Shown: in pieces, positions 51,988 through 61,264 of the stretch
Position numbering within the stretch: position 1 is the first letter of the stretch
How the letters are laid out: every line of letters begins with the position of its first letter
Assembly: GCA_964612085.1 (NCBI GenBank)
Contig: CAZTCJ010000001.1
Location: 62,001-126,000, forward strand
Length of the DNA stretch: 64,000 nucleotides
Origin: CAZTCJ01 sp964612085
Lineage (GTDB): Bacteria > Pseudomonadota > Alphaproteobacteria > JAJFIK01
Direction: 5' to 3'
The notes under the pieces: model-generated
Database searches by the model: none
The model's input: the letters and a program-made list of their open reading frames with translations, nothing else
Told to the model about the DNA's origin: nothing
Program-made: the position numbers and the translations under genes

Positions 51988-53031
51988 ATGGTGGCGCGTT
52001 CGGCAAAAGGCACGGTCCTTGTCATCGACGATGTGCGTAACCTGTCGGGCCCTGAGAAGGCGGCCGTCGTGCTGCTGTCCCTGGGCGAGGAACACGGACA
52101 GCCTTTGTGGGAAATGCTCGATGACGAGGAAATCCGCGAGATCTCTCAGATCATGTCGAATCTGGGAACCGTCAGTTCCTCCGTGGTCGAAAAACTGCTC
52201 GTGGATTTCGTCGGCCGCATGTCCAGCACCGGTTCTCTCATGGGGTCTTATGACGCTACTGAGCGCCTTTTAAAGAAGTTCCTGGGCGACGACAGGGTCC
52301 GTACCGTGATGGATGAGATTCGCGGACCCGCCGGCCGGACCATGTGGGACAAGCTCGCCAATGTGAACGAAGCGGTTCTGGCCAACTATCTGAAGAACGA
52401 ATATCCACAGACCGTGGCCGTCGTCCTGTCGAAGATCAAACCGGAACATTCCGCACGCGTCCTGGCCTCACTGCCGGAGGATTTCGGCCTGGAGGTCGTC
52501 ATGCGCATGCTGCGCATGGACTCGGTGCAAAAGGACGTTCTCGACAAGATCGAGCAGACCTTGCGCACCGAGTTCATGTCGAACCTGGCGCGCACCCAGA
52601 AACGCGATGCCCATGAAATGATGGCGGAAATTTTCAACAATTTCGACCGTCAGACCGAGGCCCATTTCCTCACGTCCCTGGAAGAACGCAACCGGGATTC
52701 GGCGGAACGCATCAAGGCGCTGATGTTCACCTTCGAGGATCTGTCGAAACTCGATCCGGGCAGCGTCCAGACGCTTCTGCGCGGTGTCGAAAAGGACAAG
52801 CTCGCCCTGGCGCTCAAAGGCGCGTCCGATCAGTTGCGCGACATGTTCTTCTCCAACATGTCCGAACGCGCCGGAAAGATCCTGAGAGAAGACATGGAAG
52901 CCATGGGGCCGGTGCGCCTCAAGGATGTGGATGAAGCCCAGACACAGATGGTCAGTATCGCGAAGGATCTGGCCGCCAAGGGCGAGATCATGATCGCGGA
53001 CTCCAATAGCGACGATGAACTGATTTATTAA
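51988..53031 (+). CDS. fliG: Flagellar motor switch protein FliG
   Basis: A 347-residue C-ring protein that joins the MS-ring to FliM/FliN and takes up torque. The N-domain has LSGPEKAAVVLLSLGEE. The middle domain has NEYPQTVAVVLSKIKPEHSA (an EHPQT-like motif). The C-terminal domain carries MFTFEDLSKLDPGSVQTLL with the charged torque helix. An AAGGAGGTGAT site lies upstream of the ATG. It follows fliF by 22 bp. Confidence 0.96.
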   Translation: MVARSAKGTVLVIDDVRNLSGPEKAAVVLLSLGEEHGQPLWEMLDDEEIREISQIMSNLGTVSSSVVEKLLVDFVGRMSSTGSLMGSYDATERLLKKFLGDDRVRTVMDEIRGPAGRTMWDKLANVNEAVLANYLKNEYPQTVAVVLSKIKPEHSARVLASLPEDFGLEVVMRMLRMDSVQKDVLDKIEQTLRTEFMSNLARTQKRDAHEMMAEIFNNFDRQTEAHFLTSLEERNRDSAERIKALMFTFEDLSKLDPGSVQTLLRGVEKDKLALALKGASDQLRDMFFSNMSERAGKILREDMEAMGPVRLKDVDEAQTQMVSIAKDLAAKGEIMIADSNSDDELIY

Positions 53032-53049
53032 ACAGGACCGTGCGACACC

Positions 53050-53706
53050 ATGGGTGAGTTGGAAAAATACCGGTTCGATACCGTGTTCGACGCCGCGGGC
53101 AACATCGTCTCAAAGCCCGTGCCGAAACCGAAAACCCGGTTCACGGCGGAAGAGATGGAAGCCGTGCGGGCAGACGGCTTCGAGGAAGGCAGCCGCAGCG
53201 CCGAAGCACAGGCCGCCGAGGCCGCCGCCACCGCCTTGAAGGACATCGCGGCCGATATGAAAACGCTGATCTCTACCCTGACGGATGAGGTCGTGAAGCT
53301 GAAAACCGAGGCATCGGTCCTGGCCTTCGAGACGGCGCGTGCGCTCGCCCCGGAGCTGATCGCAGACAAAGCAGACGCCAATCTCGAAGGCCTGATCGGC
53401 GCGTGTCTTGCCCAGCTACGCTCCGAGCCGAAGATCACGATTCACGTGGCTGAAGCGCTGGCTCAGGATATCGAGGACCGGATCGGCGAGATTGCGCGCC
53501 AGAACCATTTCGAAGGTCATGTCACGATCCGTCCGTCCCAAGACGCAAGCCGGACAACTTGCCAACTGGAATGGGACCAGGGCGGCGCGGATTACGATCT
53601 GAACGATCAAATCGAAGAGATCCGCAAGCTGATTGGAGATCACTTGTCCGCCAACGGACCGAATCAACTGGATATGTTTGCCACGGCGACGGAAGACACG
53701 GAATAG
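53050..53706 (+). CDS. fliH: FliH-like flagellar export ATPase regulator
   Basis: A 218-residue protein in the fliH (Caulobacter flbE) position. The N-terminal half is charged and helical (DGFEEGSRSAEAQAAEAAAT), and the C-terminal half (about 120-210) looks like the FliH/YscL domain with a beta-rich end. FliH binds and restrains the export ATPase FliI, which is not in this window. FliH proteins diverge strongly, so the call leans on position between fliG and fliN. Confidence 0.8.
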   Translation: MGELEKYRFDTVFDAAGNIVSKPVPKPKTRFTAEEMEAVRADGFEEGSRSAEAQAAEAAATALKDIAADMKTLISTLTDEVVKLKTEASVLAFETARALAPELIADKADANLEGLIGACLAQLRSEPKITIHVAEALAQDIEDRIGEIARQNHFEGHVTIRPSQDASRTTCQLEWDQGGADYDLNDQIEEIRKLIGDHLSANGPNQLDMFATATEDTE

Positions 53707-53710
53707 GATC

Positions 53711-54094
53711 ATGGCCGATACGGACCTGCCTGACGCCCAAACGGAAGAAGACAAGGAAAACGTGGAGCTGCCCGAGCTCGACGATATGGACGATGCCGAT
53801 GCGGCAAGCGAACCCGAAGCCGCGCCGGAGGAAGCCGATGTCAAGAAATCCGCCACCGATCTGGAAGCGGTTTTCGACGTGCCCGTCAATGTTTCGGCCA
53901 TTCTCGGCAAAACTCATATGGAAGTCAGTCAACTGCTGAAACTGAACCGGGGCGCGGTGGTCGAACTCGACCGCAAGGTCGGCGAGGCCATCGATATTTA
54001 TGTCAACAACCGTCTGGTGGCGCGCGGCGAAGTGGTCCTCGTCGAAGACCGCCTGGGCGTCACCATGACGGAAATCGTGAAAGGCGGCTTATGA
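53711..54094 (+). CDS. fliN: Flagellar motor switch protein FliN
   Basis: A 127-residue C-ring protein. The first 50 residues are very acidic (rich in Asp, Glu), followed by the SpoA domain: VFDVPVNVSAILGKTHMEVS, then LNRGAVVELDRKVGEAIDIY, and VNNRLVARGEVVLVEDRLGV. It forms rings at the base of the motor and takes part in switching and export. It starts four bases after fliH, with an AGGA site inside the fliH end. Confidence 0.95.
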   Translation: MADTDLPDAQTEEDKENVELPELDDMDDADAASEPEAAPEEADVKKSATDLEAVFDVPVNVSAILGKTHMEVSQLLKLNRGAVVELDRKVGEAIDIYVNNRLVARGEVVLVEDRLGVTMTEIVKGGL

Positions 54095-54134
54095 GCGTCG
54101 TAAAACTCCATAGGCCTGCGAAACGGTTTGCCCC

Positions 54135-54971
54135 ATGAGCCAGCAGGTGAGCAATATCAGGCCCAGCCGCCGGCCGCAGCCCAAACAGGCCGAGTTGCGC
54201 TTCGACATCTCGACGCCGCTCGCGCTCGGACTGGCCTTGTGCCTGATCCTGACGGTGATCGCATTGGGCGGACCGCTGGGCGCGTTCCTGGATATCCGCT
54301 CCGTCCTGATGGTTTTCGGCGGCACGATAACCGTGACGGCGGCGGGGTTCTCGGCCGGCGATCTCGTGAGAGCCATGCGCGGCGCCCGCTTCGTTTTCAT
54401 GGTGCCATCGGTCACCGTACAGAGCGCTTCCACCCAAATGGTCCGGCTTGCGGAAATGGTGCGCAAGGACGGCATTCACAAACTGGAAAATCATCTGGGG
54501 AAAGTGGAGAACCAGCCCTTTCTGCACAAGGCCCTGGCAATGGTGGTGGACAATCTGCCGATCGACACGATCGAAAGCGTTCTATCCGACGAACTGCGCT
54601 CCATGGACGACCGGCACCGTCGCACGGCGGCGGTCTTCCGCCGCGCCGCCGATGTGGCGCCCGCCATGGGCCTTGTCGGCACCATGATCGGACTCATCCA
54701 TATGCTCCGCATGCTGGATGATCCGAGCGCGATCGGTCCGGCCATGGCTCTTGCCATGCTGACGACCCTTTACGGGGCGGTGCTCGGCCATATGATCTGC
54801 GCCCCCCTGGCCGCCCGCCTGGAACGCCGAAGCGCCACAATCTACACGATCAACACGGTTCATGCACTCGGTGCCATCGCGCTCGCGCGCCAGGATTCGC
54901 CCCGGCATTTGGAGCTGGCGATCAACGCCCATCTGTCGCCGCGGGATCAGACACACCGATTTACGTTGTAG
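54135..54971 (+). CDS. MotA/TolQ/ExbB-family stator-like protein
   Basis: A 278-residue membrane protein with helices at about 30-50, 56-76, 175-195 and 205-225 and the DVAPAMGLVGTMIGLIHML motif of MotA/PomA-type proton or sodium channels. The cytoplasmic loop between helices 2 and 3 carries charged residues suited to FliG contact (for example DDRHRR). No MotB-like partner is adjacent, so it may pair with a MotB encoded elsewhere. It lies between fliN and flbD within the operon. Confidence 0.88.
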   Translation: MSQQVSNIRPSRRPQPKQAELRFDISTPLALGLALCLILTVIALGGPLGAFLDIRSVLMVFGGTITVTAAGFSAGDLVRAMRGARFVFMVPSVTVQSASTQMVRLAEMVRKDGIHKLENHLGKVENQPFLHKALAMVVDNLPIDTIESVLSDELRSMDDRHRRTAAVFRRAADVAPAMGLVGTMIGLIHMLRMLDDPSAIGPAMALAMLTTLYGAVLGHMICAPLAARLERRSATIYTINTVHALGAIALARQDSPRHLELAINAHLSPRDQTHRFTL

Positions 54972-54982
54972 GGAGACGGACC

Positions 54983-56374
54983 ATGAGACTGCTCATTGTC
55001 GGCCATCTCGACGGACAATTGTCCGCGGCCACAAAAATCGCGATGGACCGGGGCGCCAAGGTCACCCATACCCGCGAAATTCCGGACGCGCTTGCGGCTT
55101 TGCGATCGGGTCAGGGCGCGGACCTGCTCATGGTGGACACGGACCTTGATGTAGGCGCTCTCATCCGTCAACTGACTGAAGAGCATATCGTCATTCCTGT
55201 TGTGGCCTGCGGCATCGGCAACGACAGCCAAGCGGCGGTCGCGGCCATTCGCGCGGGCGCCAAGGAATATATTCCGTTGCCCCCCGATCCCGAGCTGATC
55301 GGGGCCGTCCTGACAGCAGTGGCCGATGACCAGCAGCAGATGGTCACACGGGACGAGACCATGAACGCGGTGATCGCCCTTGCCGATCAGGTCGCGCCCA
55401 GCACGGCAAGCATCCTGATCACGGGCGAGTCCGGCGTCGGCAAGGAAGTCATGGCGAAATATGTCCACGGAAAATCGTCCCGCGCGGACAAGCCGCTGAT
55501 TTCCGTCAACTGCGCGGCGATCCCGGAAAATCTTCTGGAGTCGGAATTGTTCGGTCATGAGAAAGGGGCCTTTACCGGCGCCATCGCCCGGCGCATCGGC
55601 AAGTTCGAGGAAGCCAATGGCGGCACGCTTCTGCTCGATGAAATCAGCGAGATGGATGTGCGCCTGCAGGCGAAACTGCTGCGCGCGATCCAGGAACGCG
55701 AGATCGACCGGGTGGGCGGCACCAAGCCGATCAAGGTCGATATAAGGATCATGGCGACCTCGAACCGCAATCTTCTTGAGTCCGTACAGGAAGGCGCTTT
55801 CCGGGAAGACCTGTTCTACCGGCTCAATGTGGTGAACCTGAAGATCCCGCCCTTGCGCGACCGGCCCAAGGACATTCTGGCCTTGAGCGAGTTCTTCATC
55901 GCCAAATATGCGCAGGCGAACGGATTGCCGGTCAAGCCCTTATCCAATAAAGCGCAACGGTTCATGACGGCGCATGCGTGGAAAGGCAATGTCCGGGAAC
56001 TGGAGAATACTCTGCACAGGGCGGTTCTTCTGTCCACCGGACCAGAGATCACCGAAGAGTCCATCCGCCTGCCAGACGGTACGCCGACGGAAGCGAAACC
56101 GGGCCCGCAGACCACCGCCGGTGCCGGAGCCATGGCCGCCCAGACACCGCACGGCGCGGCCCCGGACGCGACCGCGCCGCTTGTGGGCCGCACCGTGGCG
56201 GAAGTGGAGCGCGACCTTATTCTGGACACGCTCGACCATTGTCTCGGCAACAGGACCCATGCCGCCAATATTCTGGGCATTTCCATCCGGACCCTGCGGA
56301 ACAAGCTGAAACAGTATACGGATGACGGCATCCCTGTCCCTATGCCCGGGGAAGCCCGGGCGGCCCAACTTTAA
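54983..56374 (+). CDS. flbD: Sigma-54-dependent flagellar transcription activator FlbD
   Basis: A 463-residue bacterial enhancer-binding protein. The receiver-like N-domain (1-115) keeps D52 but lacks the acidic pair after strand 1 (it reads LIVGHLDG), as in Caulobacter FlbD, so phosphorylation is doubtful. The AAA+ domain has Walker A GESGVGKE (148-155), the GAFTGA loop (195-200) that contacts sigma-54, and Walker B GGTLLLDEI. A C-terminal Fis-type HTH (GNRTHAANILGISIRTLRNK) binds DNA. It should activate the flgK and fliK promoters in this window and may repress fliF. Confidence 0.94.
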   Translation: MRLLIVGHLDGQLSAATKIAMDRGAKVTHTREIPDALAALRSGQGADLLMVDTDLDVGALIRQLTEEHIVIPVVACGIGNDSQAAVAAIRAGAKEYIPLPPDPELIGAVLTAVADDQQQMVTRDETMNAVIALADQVAPSTASILITGESGVGKEVMAKYVHGKSSRADKPLISVNCAAIPENLLESELFGHEKGAFTGAIARRIGKFEEANGGTLLLDEISEMDVRLQAKLLRAIQEREIDRVGGTKPIKVDIRIMATSNRNLLESVQEGAFREDLFYRLNVVNLKIPPLRDRPKDILALSEFFIAKYAQANGLPVKPLSNKAQRFMTAHAWKGNVRELENTLHRAVLLSTGPEITEESIRLPDGTPTEAKPGPQTTAGAGAMAAQTPHGAAPDATAPLVGRTVAEVERDLILDTLDHCLGNRTHAANILGISIRTLRNKLKQYTDDGIPVPMPGEARAAQL

Positions 56375-56391
56375 GGCAGCACGACTGACAG

Positions 56392-58512
56392 ATGGCGGAC
56401 GGCACATCGGATACGGCGCAACCGGCAGGCTCAGGGGCGTCCCTGGTCGCGGGCTTGCGCGCGCTCAGCACGCGCGGCGACCTGATGGTCGCGGGCGGGA
56501 TCGTGGCGATCCTCGCCGTTCTACTGCTGCCCATGGCGCCGGTCCTGCTCGACCTGTGCCTCGGCATTTCGCTGATGTTCTCCGTGCTGATCCTGATGGT
56601 CTCGTTCTTCATCCAGCGCCCTTTGGAATTCAGCGCCTTCCCGACCGTGCTGCTGATCGCGACCCTGATGCGCCTGTCGCTCAATCTGGCCTCCACGCGC
56701 CTGATCCTCAGTGAGGGTCATACGGGCACCGATGCGGCAGGCCATGTGATCGAAGCCTTCGGCCATTTCATCATGCAGGGCAATGTGGTCATTGGCGTAA
56801 TCATTTTCGCCATCCTGGTGCTGGTGAATTTCGTCGTGGTGACGAAAGGGTCCGGACGGATCGCCGAGGTCTCGGCCCGCTTTACCCTCGATTCCATGCC
56901 CGGCAAGCAGATGGCGATCGACGCGGATCTGTCCGCGGGTCTGATGGACGAGGAAACCGCCAAGCGCAAGCGCAAGGAATTGGAAGAGGAATCGAACTTT
57001 TTCGGCGCCATGGACGGCGCCTCGAAATTCGTCCGGGGCGATGCGGTTGCCGGACTGATCATTACGGTGATCAATGTGGTCGGCGGCATCATCATCGGCA
57101 CGGGCCAGATGGGCATGGATTTCGGCACCGCCGCCAGCACCTACACCATCCTGACCATCGGCGACGGTCTGGTAAGCCAGATCCCCGCCCTGATCGTCTC
57201 CGTAGGCGCGGGCCTGCTCGTCTCCAAGGCAGGCGTGACGGGCTCGACCGACCAGGCCCTGATCGAACAGTTCACGGCCTATCCCCAAGCCCTCGGCATG
57301 GCCTCGGCGGTCCTTGGCATCGTGGTGCTGCTGCCGGGCACGCCGACCCTGACGTTTCTGGGCCTTTCGGGCGCGTGCGGGGCCGCTGCCTATTTCCTTG
57401 CCCGTAAACAAAAGGAAGCGGAGCGCAAGACACGGGAAGCAGAGAATGTGCGCGTCTCGGAAAAACCGCCGACGGAAGAACCGATCAGCGCGACGCTCGC
57501 CATGGACAATCTGCGCCTGGAATTGGGCTACGGCTTGCTGCCGCTGATCAACGACACGGACGGCCACAAGCTCACCGATCAGATCAAGGCGCTGCGCCGG
57601 CAATTGGCGGGCGAATTCGGCTTTGTCATGCCATCGGTGCGTATTCTCGACAATATGCAGCTCACCAACGATCAATATGCCATCAAGCTGAAGGAGATGG
57701 AATCGGGCGCCGGTCAGCTCAAGATCGGGCAATTGCTGGTGATGGATCCGCGCGGCGCACCGGTCGATCTCGCGGGCGAGGACACCACGGAACCGGCCTT
57801 CGGCCTGCCCGCCAAATGGGTCGACGCCTCTTTGCGCGAGGAAGCCTCCTTCCGGGGCTATACGGTGGTCGATCCGGCAACGGTGCTGATCACCCATCTC
57901 ACCGAAATCCTCAAGGACAATATGGCGGAGCTTCTGTCCTATGCGGAAACCCGCAAGCTGCTCGACGATCTGCCGGGAGAGCATCAGAAACTGATCGAGG
58001 ATATCGTCCCCGGACAGATCTCCATCACAGGCATCCAGCGGGTGTTGCAAGCGCTCTTGCGCGAGCGGGTCTCGATCCGTGATCTGGCGGCGATCCTGGA
58101 AGGGATCGCGGAAGCCACCGGCTTTACCAGCAGCATACCGATGATCGTGGAGCATGTGCGGGTCCGCCTGGGCCGTCAGATTTGCGCGGCCAATACCGAT
58201 CCCGCGAACAGTCAATTGCCGTTGCTCAGCCTCTCGCCCGGGTGGGAACAGGCCTTCGCCGAAAGCCTGGTGGGCCAGGGCGACGAGAAACAACTCGCCA
58301 TGGCGCCGTCCCAGCTTCAGGACTTCATCGCCCAGGTGCGCACCGCTTTCGAACAACTGGCCAATCAGGGGGAAATGCCCGTCCTGCTCACCAGCCCCCA
58401 CACGCGGCCCTATATCCGGTCCGTGATGGAACGGGTTCGTCCGCAGACGGTCGTCATGTCGCAGAACGAGATCCATCCCCAGGCGCGGCTGCGCACCCTG
58501 GGTCAGGTCTGA
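56392..58512 (+). CDS. flhA: Flagellar export gate protein FlhA
   Basis: A 706-residue protein of normal length. Eight N-terminal helices (about 30-325) form the export channel. The FHIPEP-type conserved loop runs through STRLILSEGHTGTDAAGHVI, and the cytoplasmic domain (from about 345) forms the nonameric ring that binds chaperones and FliI. The RFTLDSMPGKQMAIDADLSA stretch is strongly conserved. It follows flbD by 17 bp. flhB, fliP, fliQ and fliR are not in the window. Confidence 0.97.
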   Translation: MADGTSDTAQPAGSGASLVAGLRALSTRGDLMVAGGIVAILAVLLLPMAPVLLDLCLGISLMFSVLILMVSFFIQRPLEFSAFPTVLLIATLMRLSLNLASTRLILSEGHTGTDAAGHVIEAFGHFIMQGNVVIGVIIFAILVLVNFVVVTKGSGRIAEVSARFTLDSMPGKQMAIDADLSAGLMDEETAKRKRKELEEESNFFGAMDGASKFVRGDAVAGLIITVINVVGGIIIGTGQMGMDFGTAASTYTILTIGDGLVSQIPALIVSVGAGLLVSKAGVTGSTDQALIEQFTAYPQALGMASAVLGIVVLLPGTPTLTFLGLSGACGAAAYFLARKQKEAERKTREAENVRVSEKPPTEEPISATLAMDNLRLELGYGLLPLINDTDGHKLTDQIKALRRQLAGEFGFVMPSVRILDNMQLTNDQYAIKLKEMESGAGQLKIGQLLVMDPRGAPVDLAGEDTTEPAFGLPAKWVDASLREEASFRGYTVVDPATVLITHLTEILKDNMAELLSYAETRKLLDDLPGEHQKLIEDIVPGQISITGIQRVLQALLRERVSIRDLAAILEGIAEATGFTSSIPMIVEHVRVRLGRQICAANTDPANSQLPLLSLSPGWEQAFAESLVGQGDEKQLAMAPSQLQDFIAQVRTAFEQLANQGEMPVLLTSPHTRPYIRSVMERVRPQTVVMSQNEIHPQARLRTLGQV

Positions 58513-58536
58513 GCGGCGATGGGGGCGGCGTAGATC

Positions 58537-59652
58537 ATGCGGATACGGACATTTACAGGCGCCACCATGGCCGACGCCATGGCCCAGGTCCGCGACGCGC
58601 TCGGTCCCGACGCCATTATCGTCTCAAGCTTCGAGGGCAAGCGGGGACGCGGCGTGGAAGTGCGCGCGGCCGTCGAGTCGGCCCCGGCGGGGCTGGGCAG
58701 CCTCGTCCAGGAAGCCGACGCCATCGAGGACCGCCTGCGCCAGCGGCTGCAAGGGGAGCTTTCCTCCGAACTCAGCCTTTTGAAGAAGCACGTCAAGGAC
58801 CCGCACGGCGTGCCGCAAGATGCGCCCAAGCCAACGCCGCAGCCCGAGGACGTGCGTGCCGTGGCCCGTGCCATGGTCCATCACCGCATCCCGAGCACAC
58901 TCGGCAAGGCGCTCTTGGCCGCCATGCGCAAGCTGGATACGGCGACGGCGGAAGAAGCACTGATCCAGGCGCTCGATCTGCGCTTCACCTTTTCCATGCT
59001 GGGCCCCGCCCCCCAGCGGCCGATCCTGCTGGTGGGCCCGCCCGGCTCCGGCAAGACCGCCACCTGCGCGAAACTGGCCGCCCAGGCGGTGCTGCAAGGC
59101 GCACCCGTCAGCCTGATGACGACCGATACGGTGAAGGCGGGCGCCGTCAGCCAATTGCAGTCCCTGGCCGCCCGCCTCGACCAGGATGTGGAGACCTTCG
59201 ACTCGCCCGAGGCCTTGAACGCGCATTTGCGGGCGACCGCGCACATGCCCCGGGCGGTCTTCATCGACACGCCGGGCACCAATCCGTTCAACAAGACCGA
59301 ACTGCGCGACCTTGCCCGGTTCTGCAAAGCCGCCGATGCCGAACCGGTCCTGGTGATCGCGGCCGGGGCCGACGCGGCCCATCTGGCCGATCTGGGCAAA
59401 CCGTTTCAGGCCATGGGGGCAAGGCGGATGATCGCCACCGGTCTCGACGCCACGCGGCGGTTCGGCAGTCTTTTATGGCTCGCCGAACGCTTGAAGCTCG
59501 CTTTCGCCCAGACCAGCATGACGCCCTATCTTGCCAATGGCCTGACTCATATGAACGCCAGTGTTCTGGCGCAGCTTCTTCTCAATGTTCCGCAGGCCTC
59601 CCAAAACCATCCGTCCGAGGCAGACGCCCGTCAGGAGTGTGAGCCATCATGA
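58537..59652 (+). CDS. flhF: Flagellar biosynthesis GTPase FlhF
   Basis: A 371-residue SRP-type GTPase that sets flagellar site and number. The N-terminal B-domain (to about 100) is basic and variable, with a typical MRIRTFTG start. The NG domain has G1 GPPGSGKT (167-174), G2 TTDTVKAGA (the family often has DTYR; the tyrosine-arginine is not seen here), G3 DTPGTN and a G4 TGLD. Its 3' end overlaps flhG by four bases, the classic flhF-flhG coupling. Confidence 0.93.
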   Translation: MRIRTFTGATMADAMAQVRDALGPDAIIVSSFEGKRGRGVEVRAAVESAPAGLGSLVQEADAIEDRLRQRLQGELSSELSLLKKHVKDPHGVPQDAPKPTPQPEDVRAVARAMVHHRIPSTLGKALLAAMRKLDTATAEEALIQALDLRFTFSMLGPAPQRPILLVGPPGSGKTATCAKLAAQAVLQGAPVSLMTTDTVKAGAVSQLQSLAARLDQDVETFDSPEALNAHLRATAHMPRAVFIDTPGTNPFNKTELRDLARFCKAADAEPVLVIAAGADAAHLADLGKPFQAMGARRMIATGLDATRRFGSLLWLAERLKLAFAQTSMTPYLANGLTHMNASVLAQLLLNVPQASQNHPSEADARQECEPS

Positions 59653-60485
59653 CCGCCAAGACCCCGCAACACGCGCCGGCCAACGCGCAAACTCAAGGCC
59701 CGGACCGCTCCCCGCGCATCATCGCCGTGGCCAGCGGCAAAGGCGGCGTGGGCAAGACCTGGTTCGCCTCCACCTTTGCCCACTCTTTGAGCTTCCGAGG
59801 CAAGCGGGTGTTGCTGTTCGACGGCGATCTGGGTCTCGCCAATGTGGATGTGCAACTCGGCCTGACCCCGGCCCATGATCTGGGCAGCGTCATGTCAGGA
59901 CAGGTGGGCCTTCAGGAAGCGGTCAGCCCTTATCACGGCGGCGCGGGGGAAAAAGGCGGCTTCGACGTTCTGGCGGGCCGCTCCGGCTCGGGCGCGCTCT
60001 CCATGCTGAAACGTGAGGATCTGGTCGATCTGGCCGTCGCCTTGAAGGCCGTTTCTCAGCACTATGATCATATGGTGATCGACCTGTCGGCGGGCCTCGA
60101 CACGGCGGTCATCACCCTGTCCATGGTCAGCGATCTGATCCTTGTGGTGGCCACGGACGAACCCACTTCGCTGACCGACGCCTATGCCTTCATCAAGATC
60201 ATGCTGATGCGTAATCCGAAAGCGGATCTGCGCATCGTCTCTAACATGGCCGACTCGGTCAGCGCGGGCCGGCGGACCTATGAAACGCTCGCCAAGGCCT
60301 GTCGGACCTTCCTCAAGGCGGAGCCGCCCTTGGCCGGAATCGTGCCGCGCGATCCCAAGGTGAAGGAAGCGATCCGCCGTCAAAGCTCCGTGCTCAGCAC
60401 CTATCCGCAGGCCCAGGCGCCCCGGGCGGTGGACCATCTGGCGCGCGCCCTGATCCCCGACCCGGCCGCGGTCAAGGCCTCCTGA
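59649..60485 (+). CDS. flhG: MinD-like ATPase FlhG (FleN)
   Basis: A 278-residue ParA/MinD-family ATPase that restrains FlhF and limits flagellar number. The deviant Walker A GKGGVGKT (30-37) is followed by LLFDGDLGLANVDVQLGL, the hallmark of FlhG. MVIDLSAGLD marks Walker B. The family's C-terminal amphipathic helix may be represented by RAVDHLARALI near the C-terminus. It ends the fliF operon. Paired hairpins without a U-tract (60494-60525) follow, but I do not call a terminator there. Confidence 0.94.
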   Translation: MTAKTPQHAPANAQTQGPDRSPRIIAVASGKGGVGKTWFASTFAHSLSFRGKRVLLFDGDLGLANVDVQLGLTPAHDLGSVMSGQVGLQEAVSPYHGGAGEKGGFDVLAGRSGSGALSMLKREDLVDLAVALKAVSQHYDHMVIDLSAGLDTAVITLSMVSDLILVVATDEPTSLTDAYAFIKIMLMRNPKADLRIVSNMADSVSAGRRTYETLAKACRTFLKAEPPLAGIVPRDPKVKEAIRRQSSVLSTYPQAQAPRAVDHLARALIPDPAAVKAS

Positions 60486-60623
60486 AGCCTGTCGGGCGGC
60501 ATCCTCGCCCGCCGATTCAATCGGCTATTTGCGTCTTGACTTTTTTGTTATGGTGCGGTGCAGCCGGTCCGGGATCGCAGAAGCGCGGGCCGGCACGGGT
60601 TTTCATAAGAGGGGGTTTTCACC

Positions 60624-61031
60624 ATGTCGTTCAATCAGGTCGGGGCGGCGTCCAACGCGGCCGGTACCGTCATCGATACGCTGCAGAATATCTTTCTGGA
60701 AGTCTTCACGCCGGGTCCGCCGCTGGGCTATTGGACCGGCGTGCTCGCTATCGTCATCGCCCTCATTTTCGGGCTGGCGCTGGTGCGGGAATACAAGTTC
60801 GGCCATGTGATCAACATGACCTTGAGCGCGCTCGTCACCTTCGCCGTCATTCTGGGTCTGATCGACTTCTTCCTCTATTACTTCGAAGGCTTTCAAATCG
60901 GCGCCTGGGTCGAGAACAGCTTCAACGACTTCCTGAACGTGACGTTCGGGCTGGTGCTGGTCTACTTCATCGGCTTCTTCCTGGTGATCTCGCTCGCCTA
61001 TTTCATCGGCGGCGCGCTGAAGAAGAAGTAA
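60624..61031 (+). CDS. Small membrane protein of unknown function
   Basis: A 135-residue protein with three predicted membrane helices (about 39-60, 68-90 and 109-130) and a basic end (KKK). The N-terminal 35 residues look soluble or amphipathic (NAAGTVIDTLQNIFLEVFTP). I do not recognise a family. It lies 138 bp after flhG, has an AGAGGGGG site and is closed by a strong terminator, so it is probably expressed on its own. Confidence 0.75.
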   Translation: MSFNQVGAASNAAGTVIDTLQNIFLEVFTPGPPLGYWTGVLAIVIALIFGLALVREYKFGHVINMTLSALVTFAVILGLIDFFLYYFEGFQIGAWVENSFNDFLNVTFGLVLVYFIGFFLVISLAYFIGGALKKK

Positions 61032-61061
61032 CGGCCGGGCGCAGATAAAGACACGATGTGA

Positions 61062-61091
61062 AGAGGGTCCGGCGTGTCCGGGCCCTCTTTT
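61062..61091 (+). terminator. Intrinsic terminator after the small membrane protein
   Basis: AGAGGGTCCGG (61062-61072) pairs with CCGGGCCCTCT (61078-61088) with one G-U pair, and UUU follows. Confidence 0.9.
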
Positions 61092-61264
61092 GCTGTCCGG
61101 TTCATGAACTGGCGCCCTATTTTTTCGTAATCCCCGCCCGACCCGGCCGAGGCTTTGCGCCGAATCGGCCGTTAGATGACGGTGCCGAAAAGGTTTTGCC
61201 CCTTTCCTGCCGCAACTGTCCCAGCTTTTGGCAGGGGAGAGACGTTTTTTGAGATGGATCACGG

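Noticed and set aside
56521..58476. A 651-codon minus-strand open frame opposite flhA
   Set aside because: The flhA product is complete and highly conserved; the antisense product has no recognisable domain.
60494..60525. Hairpins after flhG considered as a terminator
   Set aside because: Stems are short (CGGGCG/CGCCCG and CCGAT/ATCGG) and no U-tract follows.
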